NCBI RefSeq assembly: GCF_003589595.1
Contig: NW_020653726.1
Coordinates: 19,264,817 to 19,328,816, forward strand
DNA from: Hyposmocoma kahamanoa
Lineage: Eukaryota; Arthropoda; Insecta; Lepidoptera; Cosmopterigidae
Direction: 5' to 3'
DNA length: 64,000 nucleotides
A program made the translations under genes and the position numbers. This document shows, piece after piece, positions 43,262 through 52,970 of this stretch. How positions within the stretch are numbered: position 1 is the first letter of the stretch; the number at the start of each line of letters is the position of its first letter. The notes under the pieces are model-generated. The model was not told the origin of the DNA and did no database searches. It saw nothing but the letters and a program-made list of their open reading frames with translations.

Positions 43262-43640
43262 TTATGCTATCAAGTGACACGTCTACCCAAAACAGTTGCA
43301 GTGTTACTCAGAGCTTTAAATCCTGAAACATAAACTTTACAAGTCCCATGTACCTATAGTTTCACCAGCACCTTTGGCCTTGTTCAGATAAATCAAATGT
43401 ACGTGGACGCTACTTGCGTTCGTGGTCGCGCGCGCCGTGCGGGTCTATGGGTCTAATGGCTCAGTCCGCCCATACCTTTCACAGTTCCTGGTCTAGAGTC
43501 TAGCGCCTGTTTGCGGTTTCGACGTGTGGATATACCTGCTCGCCAAGACCCTTAACCTCACATTACTGCTTTAAGGCAGAAATAGGTATTGTGTCAGTTA
43601 CTTGCCTGGACGGACTCTTTCATAACGAGCTGTACTTCTA
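43262..43640 (-). repeat. RepA copy with a GC-rich insertion
   Basis: RepA ends at 43262 (TATGCTATCAAGTGAC) and 43640 (AACGAGCTGTACTTCTA). About 170 bp at 43378-43548 are foreign (CTACTTGCGTTCGTGGTCGC, GCGCGCCGTGCGGGTC) and replace the CACCCTTACCCTTC...AACGCAGTAATG region. Confidence 0.65.
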
Positions 43641-43799
43641 TAATCAGTTGTTTAAACTATAAAACAAAATATCGTCATGGAGCGTGCATTTCGGAGAAGG
43701 CCCTATAACTTTACCAAGGATTGAAAGATCCCAACCCACACTCTCACTTCTCATCACTCGCGTGATAGACGTTTGTACCTTTTCCAGTATGTGAGATTC
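43641..43799. other. short unassigned spacer
   Basis: No feature recognised between RepA and the TTAA-flanked element. Confidence 0.4.
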
Positions 43800-44384
43800 T
43801 TAACACGTTCATCGCCGTGTTGGGTCAAAATGACCGGCATCTCATCTACCTATTGGGACCGTGGGGGGTTAAAATGACCGGCACTGCGCATCTAACTTTG
43901 CGATGCTCGTTCACGCCGCAGGTGGCTAATGCTACGTATTTAGCCATATAACATGACCCGCGTCGCCCTGATGAACTGCTGTTGCCACTTGGTTTTTAGG
44001 ATTTTTGATGGCATACATACTTTCTAGACTAAGAGGGAAAAGTATATACATATATTTCGAATCACAAAAACTTACTTTCATTTCAAATTGGATTTAAAAG
44101 TTACAAAGTAAGTAAAGAAATGGTTAATGTGAAATGTCAATCTCAAATGAAAGACGTACGTCACTGTTAGGTAAACATCGATCGAACATTACGTGTACAT
44201 ACTCTGCCAGGCATTGCGATCGGCGCGGCTTAAACGTAGTAATATTTTTTTCAAACTAGAGCCAAATAATGAAATATTGCCAAAAAATTTATATGCGTAT
44301 ACAAATGAGACCAAAAACAGTCATATAAGCCAATGTCATGTTTTGAACATTATTGAAAATTCTAGTCGGCGATGAACGTGTTAA
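43800..44384. mobile_element. piggyBac-type MITE (TTAA target)
   Basis: TTAACACGTTCATCGCCG at 43800-43817 is perfectly mirrored at 44367-44384. TTAA at each extremity is the duplication used by piggyBac elements, giving a 14-bp terminal repeat CACGTTCATCGCCG. Two subterminal copies of a GGGTYAAAATGACCGGCA motif lie at about 43823 and 43868. At 585 bp it has no transposase; a 60-codon frame at the right end shows no motif. It needs an autonomous partner elsewhere. Confidence 0.85.
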
Positions 44385-44894
44385 CCATGTTTTCCCTCTT
44401 AAATGGGCTACTGGTGTTGATCTGCGAATCCAGTTCAGAACCTTCCACATAGATGGTCTCTCTACCAGGCTACCTTAAATCTTCCTTCTATTATTATTAT
44501 TGCCAGAAAAATATAAACAGGGCTTAAAACAGTGTACCTAAAAGTTATAGGCACATTTATATAGACCCAGAAACCCAATCGCCCTTTCGAACATAGACCT
44601 TCTCAAGATAAACACACTATGCTACCTTCGAGGAAAAAAATGGACATAATAAATCTCGTAGCTGTCAAGTAAAGAGTACACTGTTACAGGATCAAGACTC
44701 CTCGTATAGATTACATCGAACGAATCGTGGCTATAACGAATTTTATTTTAGCTGAGTTTGGTTTGATGTAAAATAAAAAAAGTTTGTTTTTAATATCTCC
44801 TGTAAAGAAGGTGTTACACATGTAGGCATGTGTTTATGTTAAGTCAATTTACTACTACTACATAGCCCTGAAGCAAAGATAGAATCTACTCACC
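44385..44894. other. unassigned sequence
   Basis: No recognised gene or repeat. Confidence 0.4.
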
Positions 44895-45160
44895 TCAATA
44901 TTCGGGCTATATGTGCTCGGAAACACAGTCGCAGGCAAAAAATCCATTCCAATCCATTCCTGAGATGCGCGTATTATAAAAGATGACGAAAAATACTTCG
45001 TAAGCCTGAATACAAACTCGACCAGGTAAGTATGAAATCCTGCCGTACGTCATGCATGTCCCATGGTAAAAGGGGGCAAATGGGATGAGCTGATGGAGCT
45101 CATGGACGCACAGACCGAAATATATTCTATACAAAACCGAAAAACATGCAACTTAGCGCC
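44895..45160 (-). pseudogene. LINE family L4 remnant
   Basis: The minus-strand frame reads YRIYFGLCVHELHQLIPFAP, FYHGTC, then after deletion WNGFFACDCVSEHI. It parallels FYRIHHRECAMELH...PFHHR...WNSLPAGLFPEHYN in the L4 copies at 47.7 and 62.2 kb. Strongly decayed. Confidence 0.6.
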
Positions 45161-45540
45161 AGTGGTCTAATCATGTGTGTATATGTATGTTTATGTTTAC
45201 ATGTATGTGTATAGAGATGTACAAAATAATATTACAGAATTGTACTTTAATAAAAAAGAAAGAAAAAACACAGACTGAAGCTCAAAAGTAACTCGGAATC
45301 CATGAAACAGTTCTCGAACTCAAACTTTTGTACTCACAAAGTCGCTGGGCAATAAATAAGAAATCCGAGAGAGCGATCCGCTACCAAAACTTGAAATTTC
45401 GAACAAAGAAACAATTTTGCGAATAAGTAGTTTTATAACAAACTCACTCATTTAAGGGGCAGGGGGCAATACCGTTCTATAATAAGATTTATATTAATAT
45501 AAATTTTTTTATTTAATTACGAACTATCGTGACCGTGTAG
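45161..45540. other. unassigned sequence
   Basis: No recognised gene or repeat. Confidence 0.4.
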
Positions 45541-45544
45541 ATTC

Positions 45545-45972
45545 CCAAACAGTGAGTCTTAAGATGAACATTGACAAGACGAAGATCATGTCGAATGTCC
45601 ATGTTGTACCCGCTCCAGTTAAAATTGGGAGCATTACACTCGAATTTGCATGACCATTACGTATACGACCAATCCGTAGGAGAACTAAGGTAACCGACAT
45701 AGCTCGAAGAATTGCTCAGCTGAAGTGACAGTGGGCGGGGCACATAGCTAGGAGAACCGATGGCCGTAGGGGCGGAAAGGTTCTTCAATGGCGACCGCGT
45801 GCCGGACGACGCTCAGTGGGTAGGCCCCCACCAGGTGGACCGACGATCTGGTGGAGGTCGCGGAAAGCCGATGGATGCGGGCAGCGCAAGATCGATCGTC
45901 GTGGAAATCGTTGGGGGAGGCCCAGCAGTGGGCATCGTATGCCTGAATGATGATGACGATGTGATCGTGTAG
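45545..45972 (+). pseudogene. RTE-type LINE, internally deleted C-terminus
   Basis: The first part reads LKMNIDKTKIMSNVHVVP. A deletion near 45648 follows, then WAGHIARRTDGR, GRRSVGRPPTRWTDDLVEVA, the MRAAQDRSSWKSLGEA block and QQWASYA ending at a stop, followed by GATGATGACGATG. 'KMNxxKTKxM' and 'WAGHIARRxDGRW...GRPPxRWxDD' are the hallmark of RTE-clade LINE C-termini, and the GATGATG tail is also typical. A stop replaces the first W of 'LKWQWAGH', and a frameshift near 45828 breaks the frame. The high GC here produces long spurious frames on both strands. Confidence 0.8.
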
Positions 45973-46012
45973 CATAGACTTCTGATACTTGGATGAGAAA
46001 ATCCAAGAAAAT

Positions 46013-46305
46013 TAGTAGCAGTAGAGCTCCTTGTAAAAGAATTCGTCCAGAGACGTATTGCTGCCTTACCTATTTCTACCGCCAAGCAATAATGTTTTCC
46101 GGTTTTGATAGGTAAGGGTGCTTGTGAAATTATAGGCACAAGGGACTTCTCAACTTATGTCTCAGGGTGACGGGCGCAGTGACAGTGCCCTTCAGATCTT
46201 TGCGATTTAAAGCTCTGAATGGCACTGCAACTGTTATGGACAAACGTGTAGCTCAATATCAGGCGTACGTTTTATTCGTCCCGTGACTTGATATTATAAA
46301 AAAAA
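46013..46305 (+). repeat. RepA retroposon copy, near full length
   Basis: From TAGTAGCAGTAGAGCTCC to CTTGATATTATAAAAAA, with all central blocks. Good consensus copy. Confidence 0.75.
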
Positions 46306-46340
46306 TCCATAAATGTGATTCGTTTAGATCCAGGACACAA

Positions 46341-46435
46341 TGTCTGCTGCTAAGAGGTAATGTGAGCATTACTGCGATCCGGTTTTGAAGAGTAAGGGTG
46401 ATGATGAAATTACAGGCACAAGGAACTGGTCAACT
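46341..46435 (+). repeat. RepA central fragment
   Basis: Contains TGTCTGCTGCTAAGAGG, ATGTGAGCATTACTGCG and AATTACAGGCACAAGG. It lies in the same orientation 35 bp after the full copy. Confidence 0.6.
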
Positions 46436-46981
46436 TCGAATCGGTCGAAACATAAGAAAAAAAATACAGTAAGTCGATTCGTATGAACATCACCGAACCT
46501 AAATTAGAGTGTTTCGTTATCGATAAGAAAAGGATAGAAGTTTTAATCCCAGTTTGGAGCTATCACAATTTTGCAGCCATTTCGTGTCTTTCATAGCTCT
46601 ATTTTAAATTATGTTCGTGATTTACTCGCACAAACATATTATTATTTATTAGCAATCAATTACATGTGTTACGCGCGAAGGTGCGCGTCGTTGCGCGGTG
46701 ACGCGCATTTCCATATTTGCATAACACAAATCTGTACCTTAATAATGGGAAAATAGAGATGAATATGCTATAGGCGAAAAGTGTGTGCGCCAGTGTGAGT
46801 TGAGCTTTTGCAACCACTAAGGTATGAGTCAATGCTGTATGTACATACACATACATACTCTTTTTCTCTATACACAGACACACACAAACACATCCCCTCA
46901 TGCACATAATACATAATACACTCACGTTATTTTTTAATTTGCGCTTGTTTAAAACAACATCATTATGCGTTAAAAACATCA
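46436..46981. other. unassigned sequence
   Basis: An alternating CGCG-rich spot (GTTACGCGCGAAGGTGCGCG) lies near 46668-46705. A 110-codon minus-strand frame (46656-46988) is cysteine/hydrophobic-rich and overlaps a CA-rich stretch; I do not call it a gene. Confidence 0.4.
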
Positions 46982-46989
46982 CTGTCATA

Positions 46990-47217
46990 CATTGACTTAC
47001 AATTATATGGATGTCGGGTCCGCGCTAAAAAGTGTCCGCACTTGTAAGGCGCTAAAATCGTATACAGAGCGCCAAACTCCGCTTTAGTCTTCATTTGTTC
47101 TACTGACAGCGCGATACTGCGATGACATTACAATTTAAATTTCGAATAGGTTGACTTGGGACATTTTTTTCGTGGTTTTTGTATTAGACCCGTCGTCCAT
47201 TTATTTGTAAGTCAATG
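46990..47217 (-). mobile_element. hAT-type MITE copy 6, internally deleted
   Basis: 228 bp with exact 8-bp flanks CTGTCATA (46982-46989, 47218-47225). About 55 bp of the AT-rich side, including the TTTTTCATATTCCTTTACAT block, are missing. Confidence 0.9.
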
Positions 47218-47321
47218 CTGTCATACCATGCATCACAGTTGTACATCAACTATCTTAAATTTTCGACGGGAAATGGGTTTTGTCGTTTGCATAGCTTTAT
47301 TATTTGCATAACGATTTATTT

Positions 47322-47573
47322 TATGATACCGAGTGACGGGAAGAACAAGTCGGACGTCGGGTGGAAAGCGACATGCCTTTTCATTACAGTTGCAGTGCCA
47401 CTCGGAGATTTAAAACACAAAGATCTAAGAGGCACTTCCACTGTGACCGTCACCCTGAGACATAAGTTGACAAGTTCCATGTGCCTGTAATTTCACCATG
47501 ACCACTGCTTGGCGGCAGAAAGAGGTAAGGTGGCAGTATTTTCTTGGACAAACTCTTTCACAAAGAAGCTCCT
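47322..47573 (-). repeat. RepA retroposon copy
   Basis: From TATGATACCGAGTGACGGGA to CTCTTTCACAAAGAAGCTCC. A deletion removes the CCGGAACGCAGTAATGCTC part. Confidence 0.7.
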
Positions 47574-47689
47574 TTCAATAACTAAAACGCATACTATATT
47601 CTGCATCCTATCTAATCCTGTACTTACTGAATACGATAAAGTTATGGGATATTAGGATACGAAATCATCATTCGCTTCGGCATAAACTA

Positions 47690-48300
47690 AATGGAAAACC
47701 TCACTCTGGCTCGAGCGATCCTATCGTCCAATCTGAACTTCGGCAGATACATGAAATCCATGGTCAAAAATGCGGCGTTACTTCACACCGGGACAGTAGC
47801 TTCAGATGTACCAAGTCAAGTCCGGTCGTGTATGGAGTACTGCTGCTACCTGTGGGATGGTTCTGCTCAATACCAAATGGCCACAAGGGATTCACTAGAA
47901 AAGCGTGTCAAGAAGCCTAAAGGTGACTCAGATCTATAAGAGGCAAAACTGCAGAGCCCTGAATACCGCCGTAAAGTTGCATTCTACAGGATACATCACA
48001 GAGAGTGTGCGATGGAATTGCATGATTTAATTCCGCCTTCCCCATTCCATCATCGTGGGAATAGATGTATGCTGGTGTTCCACGCCTATGTTGTGGATAT
48101 TCCAAAGATTCGCACAAAGCGTTTTACTTCCACATTTATATGGAGAACGACAAAGGCATGGAATTCCCTGCCTGCAGGCTTGTTCCCCGAGCACTATAAT
48201 TTGTGCCTTTTCAAGGCGAGAGTGAATAGGCAATATTAACCTGTGCATGTTACATGGTCGACGTCATCGTCGCTTTCCATCAGGTGAAATATATAAAAAA
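47690..48300 (+). pseudogene. LINE family L4, ORF2 C-terminus and 3' end
   Basis: Pieces in three frames read SNLNFGRYMKSMVKNAA, then QVRSCMEYCCYLWDGSAQYQ, then LQSPEYRRKVAFYRIHHREC, AMELHDLIPPSPFHHRGN, KIRTKRFTSTFIWRTTKAWN and SLPAGLFPEHYNLCLFKARV. This is the familiar 'VRSCMEYCxHLW ... SLExRRKVAxFYRIxHxEC ... WNSLPxxVFPExYNLxLFKxRVNR' end of lepidopteran Jockey-type reverse transcriptases. Frameshifts near 47900 and 47940 and the missing RT core make it dead. The 3' UTR CGACGTCATCGTCGCTTTCC ends in an A-rich tail. Other L4 pieces: 15.0, 30.2, 44.9, 62.2 kb. Confidence 0.85.
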
Positions 48301-50213
48301 TAGAAAAAAAATTGGTTTGGCTGCAAAGCACAAGAGCAAAAATGCTTAAGACTGCGTGCTATCGGAAGAGCCTTTCTGAGCTCCGTTGTTATTAGCCACA
48401 GAAACATCAGTTAACAGCAAAAAAATGACAATATTTCATGTAGCTAATTGGTTGGGTTTTAGCATAATATGAAGAAGAAAAACAATAGAATAATGATGAG
48501 GTGGGTGTGGGTAGTCATGTGGGTAAAATAAAGTTGGCAAAAAAAATGTATATTTTTACAACCACTATAAAACAGGTTATGAAGACATCAAATGCTCGTA
48601 AATATGCTAAAGGAAAAACCTTTGTGGCTACACTGGGAGTCCAGGCGCGTTTGCCTGTTTGTGCTCGCAAGCTCGTGAAAGTGTGCTCAACCTCTTGGCG
48701 ACGCTTTGCATCCACGTTCGTACAATTTTTCTCGCTCCATTTATTTCTCCTTTTTCTTCTTTTCATTTAATATCAATTGCACCCTTAACAAATACCGCCC
48801 TCCTTAAGGCTATACAAATTCAAAGGGATCCAAATCATTATTCCACTTTTGAACGTCATCAAAAGAAAAAGATAGATTTAAAAATCCATTTCCAAGTTAT
48901 CCAGAAGAGAAATGCCGCGGGCGATTTTTTTATATCCATATTCAACATCTCGCGAGCCGGTTGGGCCTTGAGGTAAAATGGGACACACAGACCTGGAAAT
49001 CGACAAACATCATTTCGATCTTTTGTTTCAATAATGTTTTATTTTTTAATTGACGACCTCCGTGAACGAGTAGCTTGCGCACAGGTTTTCATGGTATCGC
49101 CATCTCTATATAACCATCAGATGAGAAAAACCCGGCAAAAATCAGGCCAAACACGTAAATACACAGACAAAGGCTTCAAATTAGACATAGTGAACTAATT
49201 GACAACGCTGTAGGCATATGACAAGTTTATTTTTGTGATCTAATTGAGTTATTTGTATGTTGTACCTATTTTAATGTGCGTACACAATTTTTTATTTTAT
49301 TTTATTTGTAATTTTTATTTTTAAACCGGCCACTTCGAAATAGGTCCACTGAAAACCAGCGCTGGGGTCCACCGCAGTATTTGCTGAGTTGGGCCCTTTT
49401 CAGTGCAATATACGTTAAGCATAAAATCATCTTGTACTTGTAAAATGTGTTTGTGCGGAATGAATATAGCTCCGTTGTTTTTAGTTGCAATTCTAGACCA
49501 CCTAAGGTCCACCAAGTTTCTACAGTGTTATTTTTTTAAATACAGAAAGTATTTAAAAAAACACTTTGTGGAAACTTCAAAAATCAATATTAGACGATAC
49601 AAAAAATGCTATTTTATTTTAGGTTAGATTTCAAATTTTTTGCCAAAAGTTTAGATACTAGTATAATAGATATCGTATCACGTTCATATAGAAAAAGGTG
49701 CTTGAAGTTTCATTCATAAATGAGTCGCACATGTTTTATGGACTTATTTCAGAACGTTCCCATGAGTCATATATGACTCATTGGACAGGACAGTTGTTAA
49801 GAATTAAATAAAAATATCATTCGTGATCCAAGACCAAAATTTTACTGGACACACTTAACGTCGTTATGTAACATATAAAACTCAATAGCACAGTGGGTGT
49901 GACCGTTTTATTCTCCTATTTCCTTCGCTCCGCAATTCGCTCGCCGCTCCCTACGGCTACAACGAAGGGGTAGCCCCCAGATGTCGTCCGGACAAATTAT
50001 TTACTACCCTTCCTTTTGTCACGCTGCATCTCCATATTTGTTATTGGGAAAGTATTGCGGGATTCGGCTTCACCTGCACTCGTGTGATGTACGGTGCGAA
50101 ACTTGGCCTGCGTTCAGTTGGGATATAAATTTCGGTGTTGCTTGCAGTAGGCTTGGGTATACAAATATAGAGGAAGAAAATAGAAAAATAAAAACAGTGG
50201 TTTAAACTCATTC
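48301..50213. other. longest mixed unassigned stretch on the right half
   Basis: 48500-48980 is open on the plus strand in overlapping frames and less AT-rich, ending near a donor-like GAGGTAAAAT. I recognise no motif. 49340-49420 has self-complementary CACTGAAAA / TTTTCAGTG blocks. No known repeat is assigned. Confidence 0.4.
49762..49781. promoter_or_regulatory. 20-bp perfect palindrome with two AP-1-type sites
   Basis: ATGAGTCATATATGACTCAT is its own reverse complement. It contains TGAGTCA (49763-49769) and TGACTCA (49774-49780), the core recognised by Jun/Fos-type bZIP proteins. Whether it is used is unknown. Confidence 0.4.
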
Positions 50214-50423
50214 TAAATAATAATAAGGCACACACTCAACCTAGCCCCGCACTAGGGAAACCCTGTGTCGCGGGTGCCATGGACACACACACATAGACAA
50301 CCACAAATCACACCCAAACTCACGAGAGAAATAAATGTAGGCCATACAAATATTTCTCTCGGCCCGGAAATCGAACCCAGGGACCTCTGCGTGGCAGTCC
50401 GGTAACCGTTCGGCCATAGAGGC
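50214..50423 (-). repeat. SINE2 copy
   Basis: A TTA tail remnant (AATAATAATAAGG), the body, B-box-like GGAAATCGAACCCAGGG and head ending GTTCGGCCATAGAGGC. A deletion removes ATGG of the A-box side. Confidence 0.8.
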
Positions 50424-50744
50424 AAATAAAACCATACCATAGTATAATAAGCAAGTCTAGTAAGTCCATACACACATAGCACCGCGGCTTGTATGTGTGC
50501 ACGCCCGCCACGCGCCGTGGGCATACGTTGCATAGAGCGGATCGTCACATGCGCCATTAATTAAAGAATTGAAGTGGTCGTTTGGAGTTTAAAAAAGGTG
50601 TAAGGGCAGAATAGTGGCTCTGTCCTACAGGATGTTATCTCGTGATCGCAACGCGGTAACGAATATCACTAGGATGTTATTGCATATTTTTAGTGGATAT
50701 AAGTTATATATTTAGTGGATTTAAATCAAAAGTGTTAAATTTTT
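50424..50744. other. unassigned sequence
   Basis: 50470-50550 is GC-richer (CACGCCCGCCACGCGCCG). No gene recognised. Confidence 0.4.
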
Positions 50745-50822
50745 TGTATCAAGTGACGGGAGATACACGCCTGTCCATGACAATTGCAGTGACACTCAGA
50801 GCTTTAAATAGCAAAGATCTGA
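50745..50822 (-). repeat. RepA 3' fragment
   Basis: Carries GTATCAAGTGACGGGAGATA, CACGCCTGTCCATGACA and CACTCAGAGCTTTAAAT, the terminal 80 bp of RepA on the minus strand. Confidence 0.65.
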
Positions 50823-51296
50823 GTGTAATTTCAACAATTTCTTTAAATTGTGAAACTGTTAAAAATAAATATTTTTCGTTAAATGTTAACTAAAGTTAAA
50901 TGTTGAGATGTTTTGATGTTATTGACTTAGTAAATAACTGATTTCAAATGCTAACAAAATATCGCAATACAATTTACCATGTTACCAAAATAAACTAGAA
51001 CTACACATTAATGCAGAAAGTTTAAAGTTCACTAAAGTACGTCACCGTACAAAATAATAGACGTGTAAGATGTGGTCTGAACAAGAGTGCCTCATATTCA
51101 GAATTGTTCAGCATTTTACTTCTGTATCATAATCATACTCGATAATCAAGATACCAATCCGATATGCTGGCATAATATAACAATACGTAAGTACCTACTG
51201 CATTTAACAAAGGTTATTTCTATATAACATGAGAATACTGAGATTAACATCTTAATTTTTGAAAATGATGTTTACAACACATAGGTACAACTAAGA
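50823..51296. other. unassigned AT-rich sequence
   Basis: No recognised gene or repeat. Confidence 0.4.
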
Positions 51297-51560
51297 TACA
51301 ACAGATACATCACTCTCATAAAAAAATCTAAAATACCTACGCTATACGCCTACTAAATCTGACTAATTACACTAGGCGCTTATTACGCGGAAAAAGGAAC
51401 CCAAGCAACCGCTCAGAGAGGTGAAAATAACGTTGCCCGCCGTGTGCAGTCGTACGGAGCCGAATGCTCATGAATGAAAGACTTGTATGAGCAGTTGCAC
51501 TGCCGGCGATACACTCAGCGGTAGGCACTTATCGCGTAACCTAGAGCGAGTGACGGAGCC
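51297..51560. repeat. repeat R, uninterrupted copy (empty site)
   Basis: Matches 12232-12324 plus 13774-13915 without the 1.45-kb LTR-like insert. The junction reads GCTCAGAGAGGTGAAAAT here. Confidence 0.7.
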
Positions 51561-52064
51561 CTATTTACACGCCTAACAGACGAGAGTTGACTTGGTCTTA
51601 TTATACTATGACCATAGTACTAATGAGAGAGGTCGATAGCGGCATGACTTTATTTAATAATTTCTAGGTTGTTTGTGTACATTTAGTAGCAATGCTTCTC
51701 GCTAACGTTAAAGGAAAATAGAGATTTTGCCCATACTGATACGGTATCATTTTGCTTGGGTAGAGTGACAGGGACACTGGCTTTATTTCAGAATTTATTT
51801 TTTTACAAACGAAACTAAAGCCATTTGAAAAATGTATATAGTATAGTAAATGTGTTCCATTTAGTTCAGTTGATATGAAAAAATCATTGGTATATGTAAT
51901 ATACCTATTAAATACAGCGGTTTTCTTGTAAAATTTAGAGGTAAGTTTGTGTTTTGTCTATCGTGACAATTTTTAGAGATCATGTTTTCATAATAATCAG
52001 TGTATTTCCTCAATCTTACTATATATTCTTTCCAAAGTGATTACTTCAGCACTTTCACTGTTAT
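51561..52064. other. unassigned AT-rich sequence
   Basis: No recognised gene or repeat. Confidence 0.4.
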
Positions 52065-52673
52065 CCGCTCACGCGATGCGCTCCTCCTCCCGCAAAATGG
52101 CGGCTATTTGGTTTCGCAAAATAGAAAAGGATTCAGTTTAAATACAAGTTTTTATAAATAAAAATTATTATTCTGCATTGCTAAATAAATACCCTCCGTA
52201 CTACCAACAAAAACATCTCAAATAAAATGCAGTAATACACCGCAAATCCTGCACTTAAAAAGCACTAATGCAATTTTTGGTGTACTTGAATAAATATGGT
52301 AATATTCCGTTTGAGTGGTTCTAACGTTTACCATGAAATTACTCCTTAAAGTATAGTTTATAAACATTTATATTCAGGGTAAACTTAAAAAACGCTACTT
52401 ACGGTATGTTTTCAATAAATAAAAACCGAAATCACCAGCCCAAACAATAACACACACGATTGTCGTGACGTATTTTTGAAGTTGTTTATTTTTATTTAAA
52501 TGACAGACACAGGCATTAAAAACTTTATGGTTTGCTAGAGTAGTTACCGAAATAGCAATGCGTATTAGTTCTTTTATCTGTTATAACTTCGATATCCGAT
52601 AAATCGGTATAAAATCATCACCGGCACCTCTAGGTGTGGTGTGCGTCTACGGCTGCATGTATCGCGTGAGCGG
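52065..52673 (-). mobile_element. 600-bp MITE B, copy 3
   Basis: 609 bp, ends CCGCTCACGCGATGC and ATCGCGTGAGCGG, with flanks TTA-T and T-TAT. Both terminal repeats are intact. Confidence 0.85.
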
Positions 52674-52756
52674 TTATGCGGAATCAACCAAAACCATTTG
52701 AAATTGTGTAAATTCTGAAAGGAATCCAGTGTGCAGTGAACTTAACATATATTGAT

Positions 52757-52970
52757 GACTTCACTGGCACAGTGAGTGTTGGATAAGGCGGTCTCAGCTT
52801 CGAATCTCGATAGGATCAATTTGGGACATTAAGATTTCTAGGTTCTGGTCTGAGTGTTCTGGCTAGTGTTTCGAAATGCATCTCGTTGCTCTGGTAGTCA
52901 TTATACAGGAAGTAATAGGTGTGGGTATATGGCAAATTATCATATTTCGTTATTATTTGTATGATAATAG
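52757..52970 (+). repeat. SINE3 copy, near full length
   Basis: A-box-like GCACAGTGAGTG and B-box-like GCTTCGAATCTCG lead into GATCAATTTGGGACATTAAG, GGTTCTGGTCTGAGTGTTCT, CGTTGCTCTGGTAGTCATTA and a diverged TTATTTG tail. The longest SINE3 copy together with 59447-59640. Confidence 0.65.

Noticed and set aside
45748..46139. Long frames on both strands in GC-rich sequence
   Set aside because: They are shadows of the RTE-type LINE C-terminus on the plus strand and the adjacent RepA.
46656..46988. 110-codon minus-strand frame with Cys-rich start
   Set aside because: Composition follows a CA/TG-rich stretch; no signal or fold is convincing.
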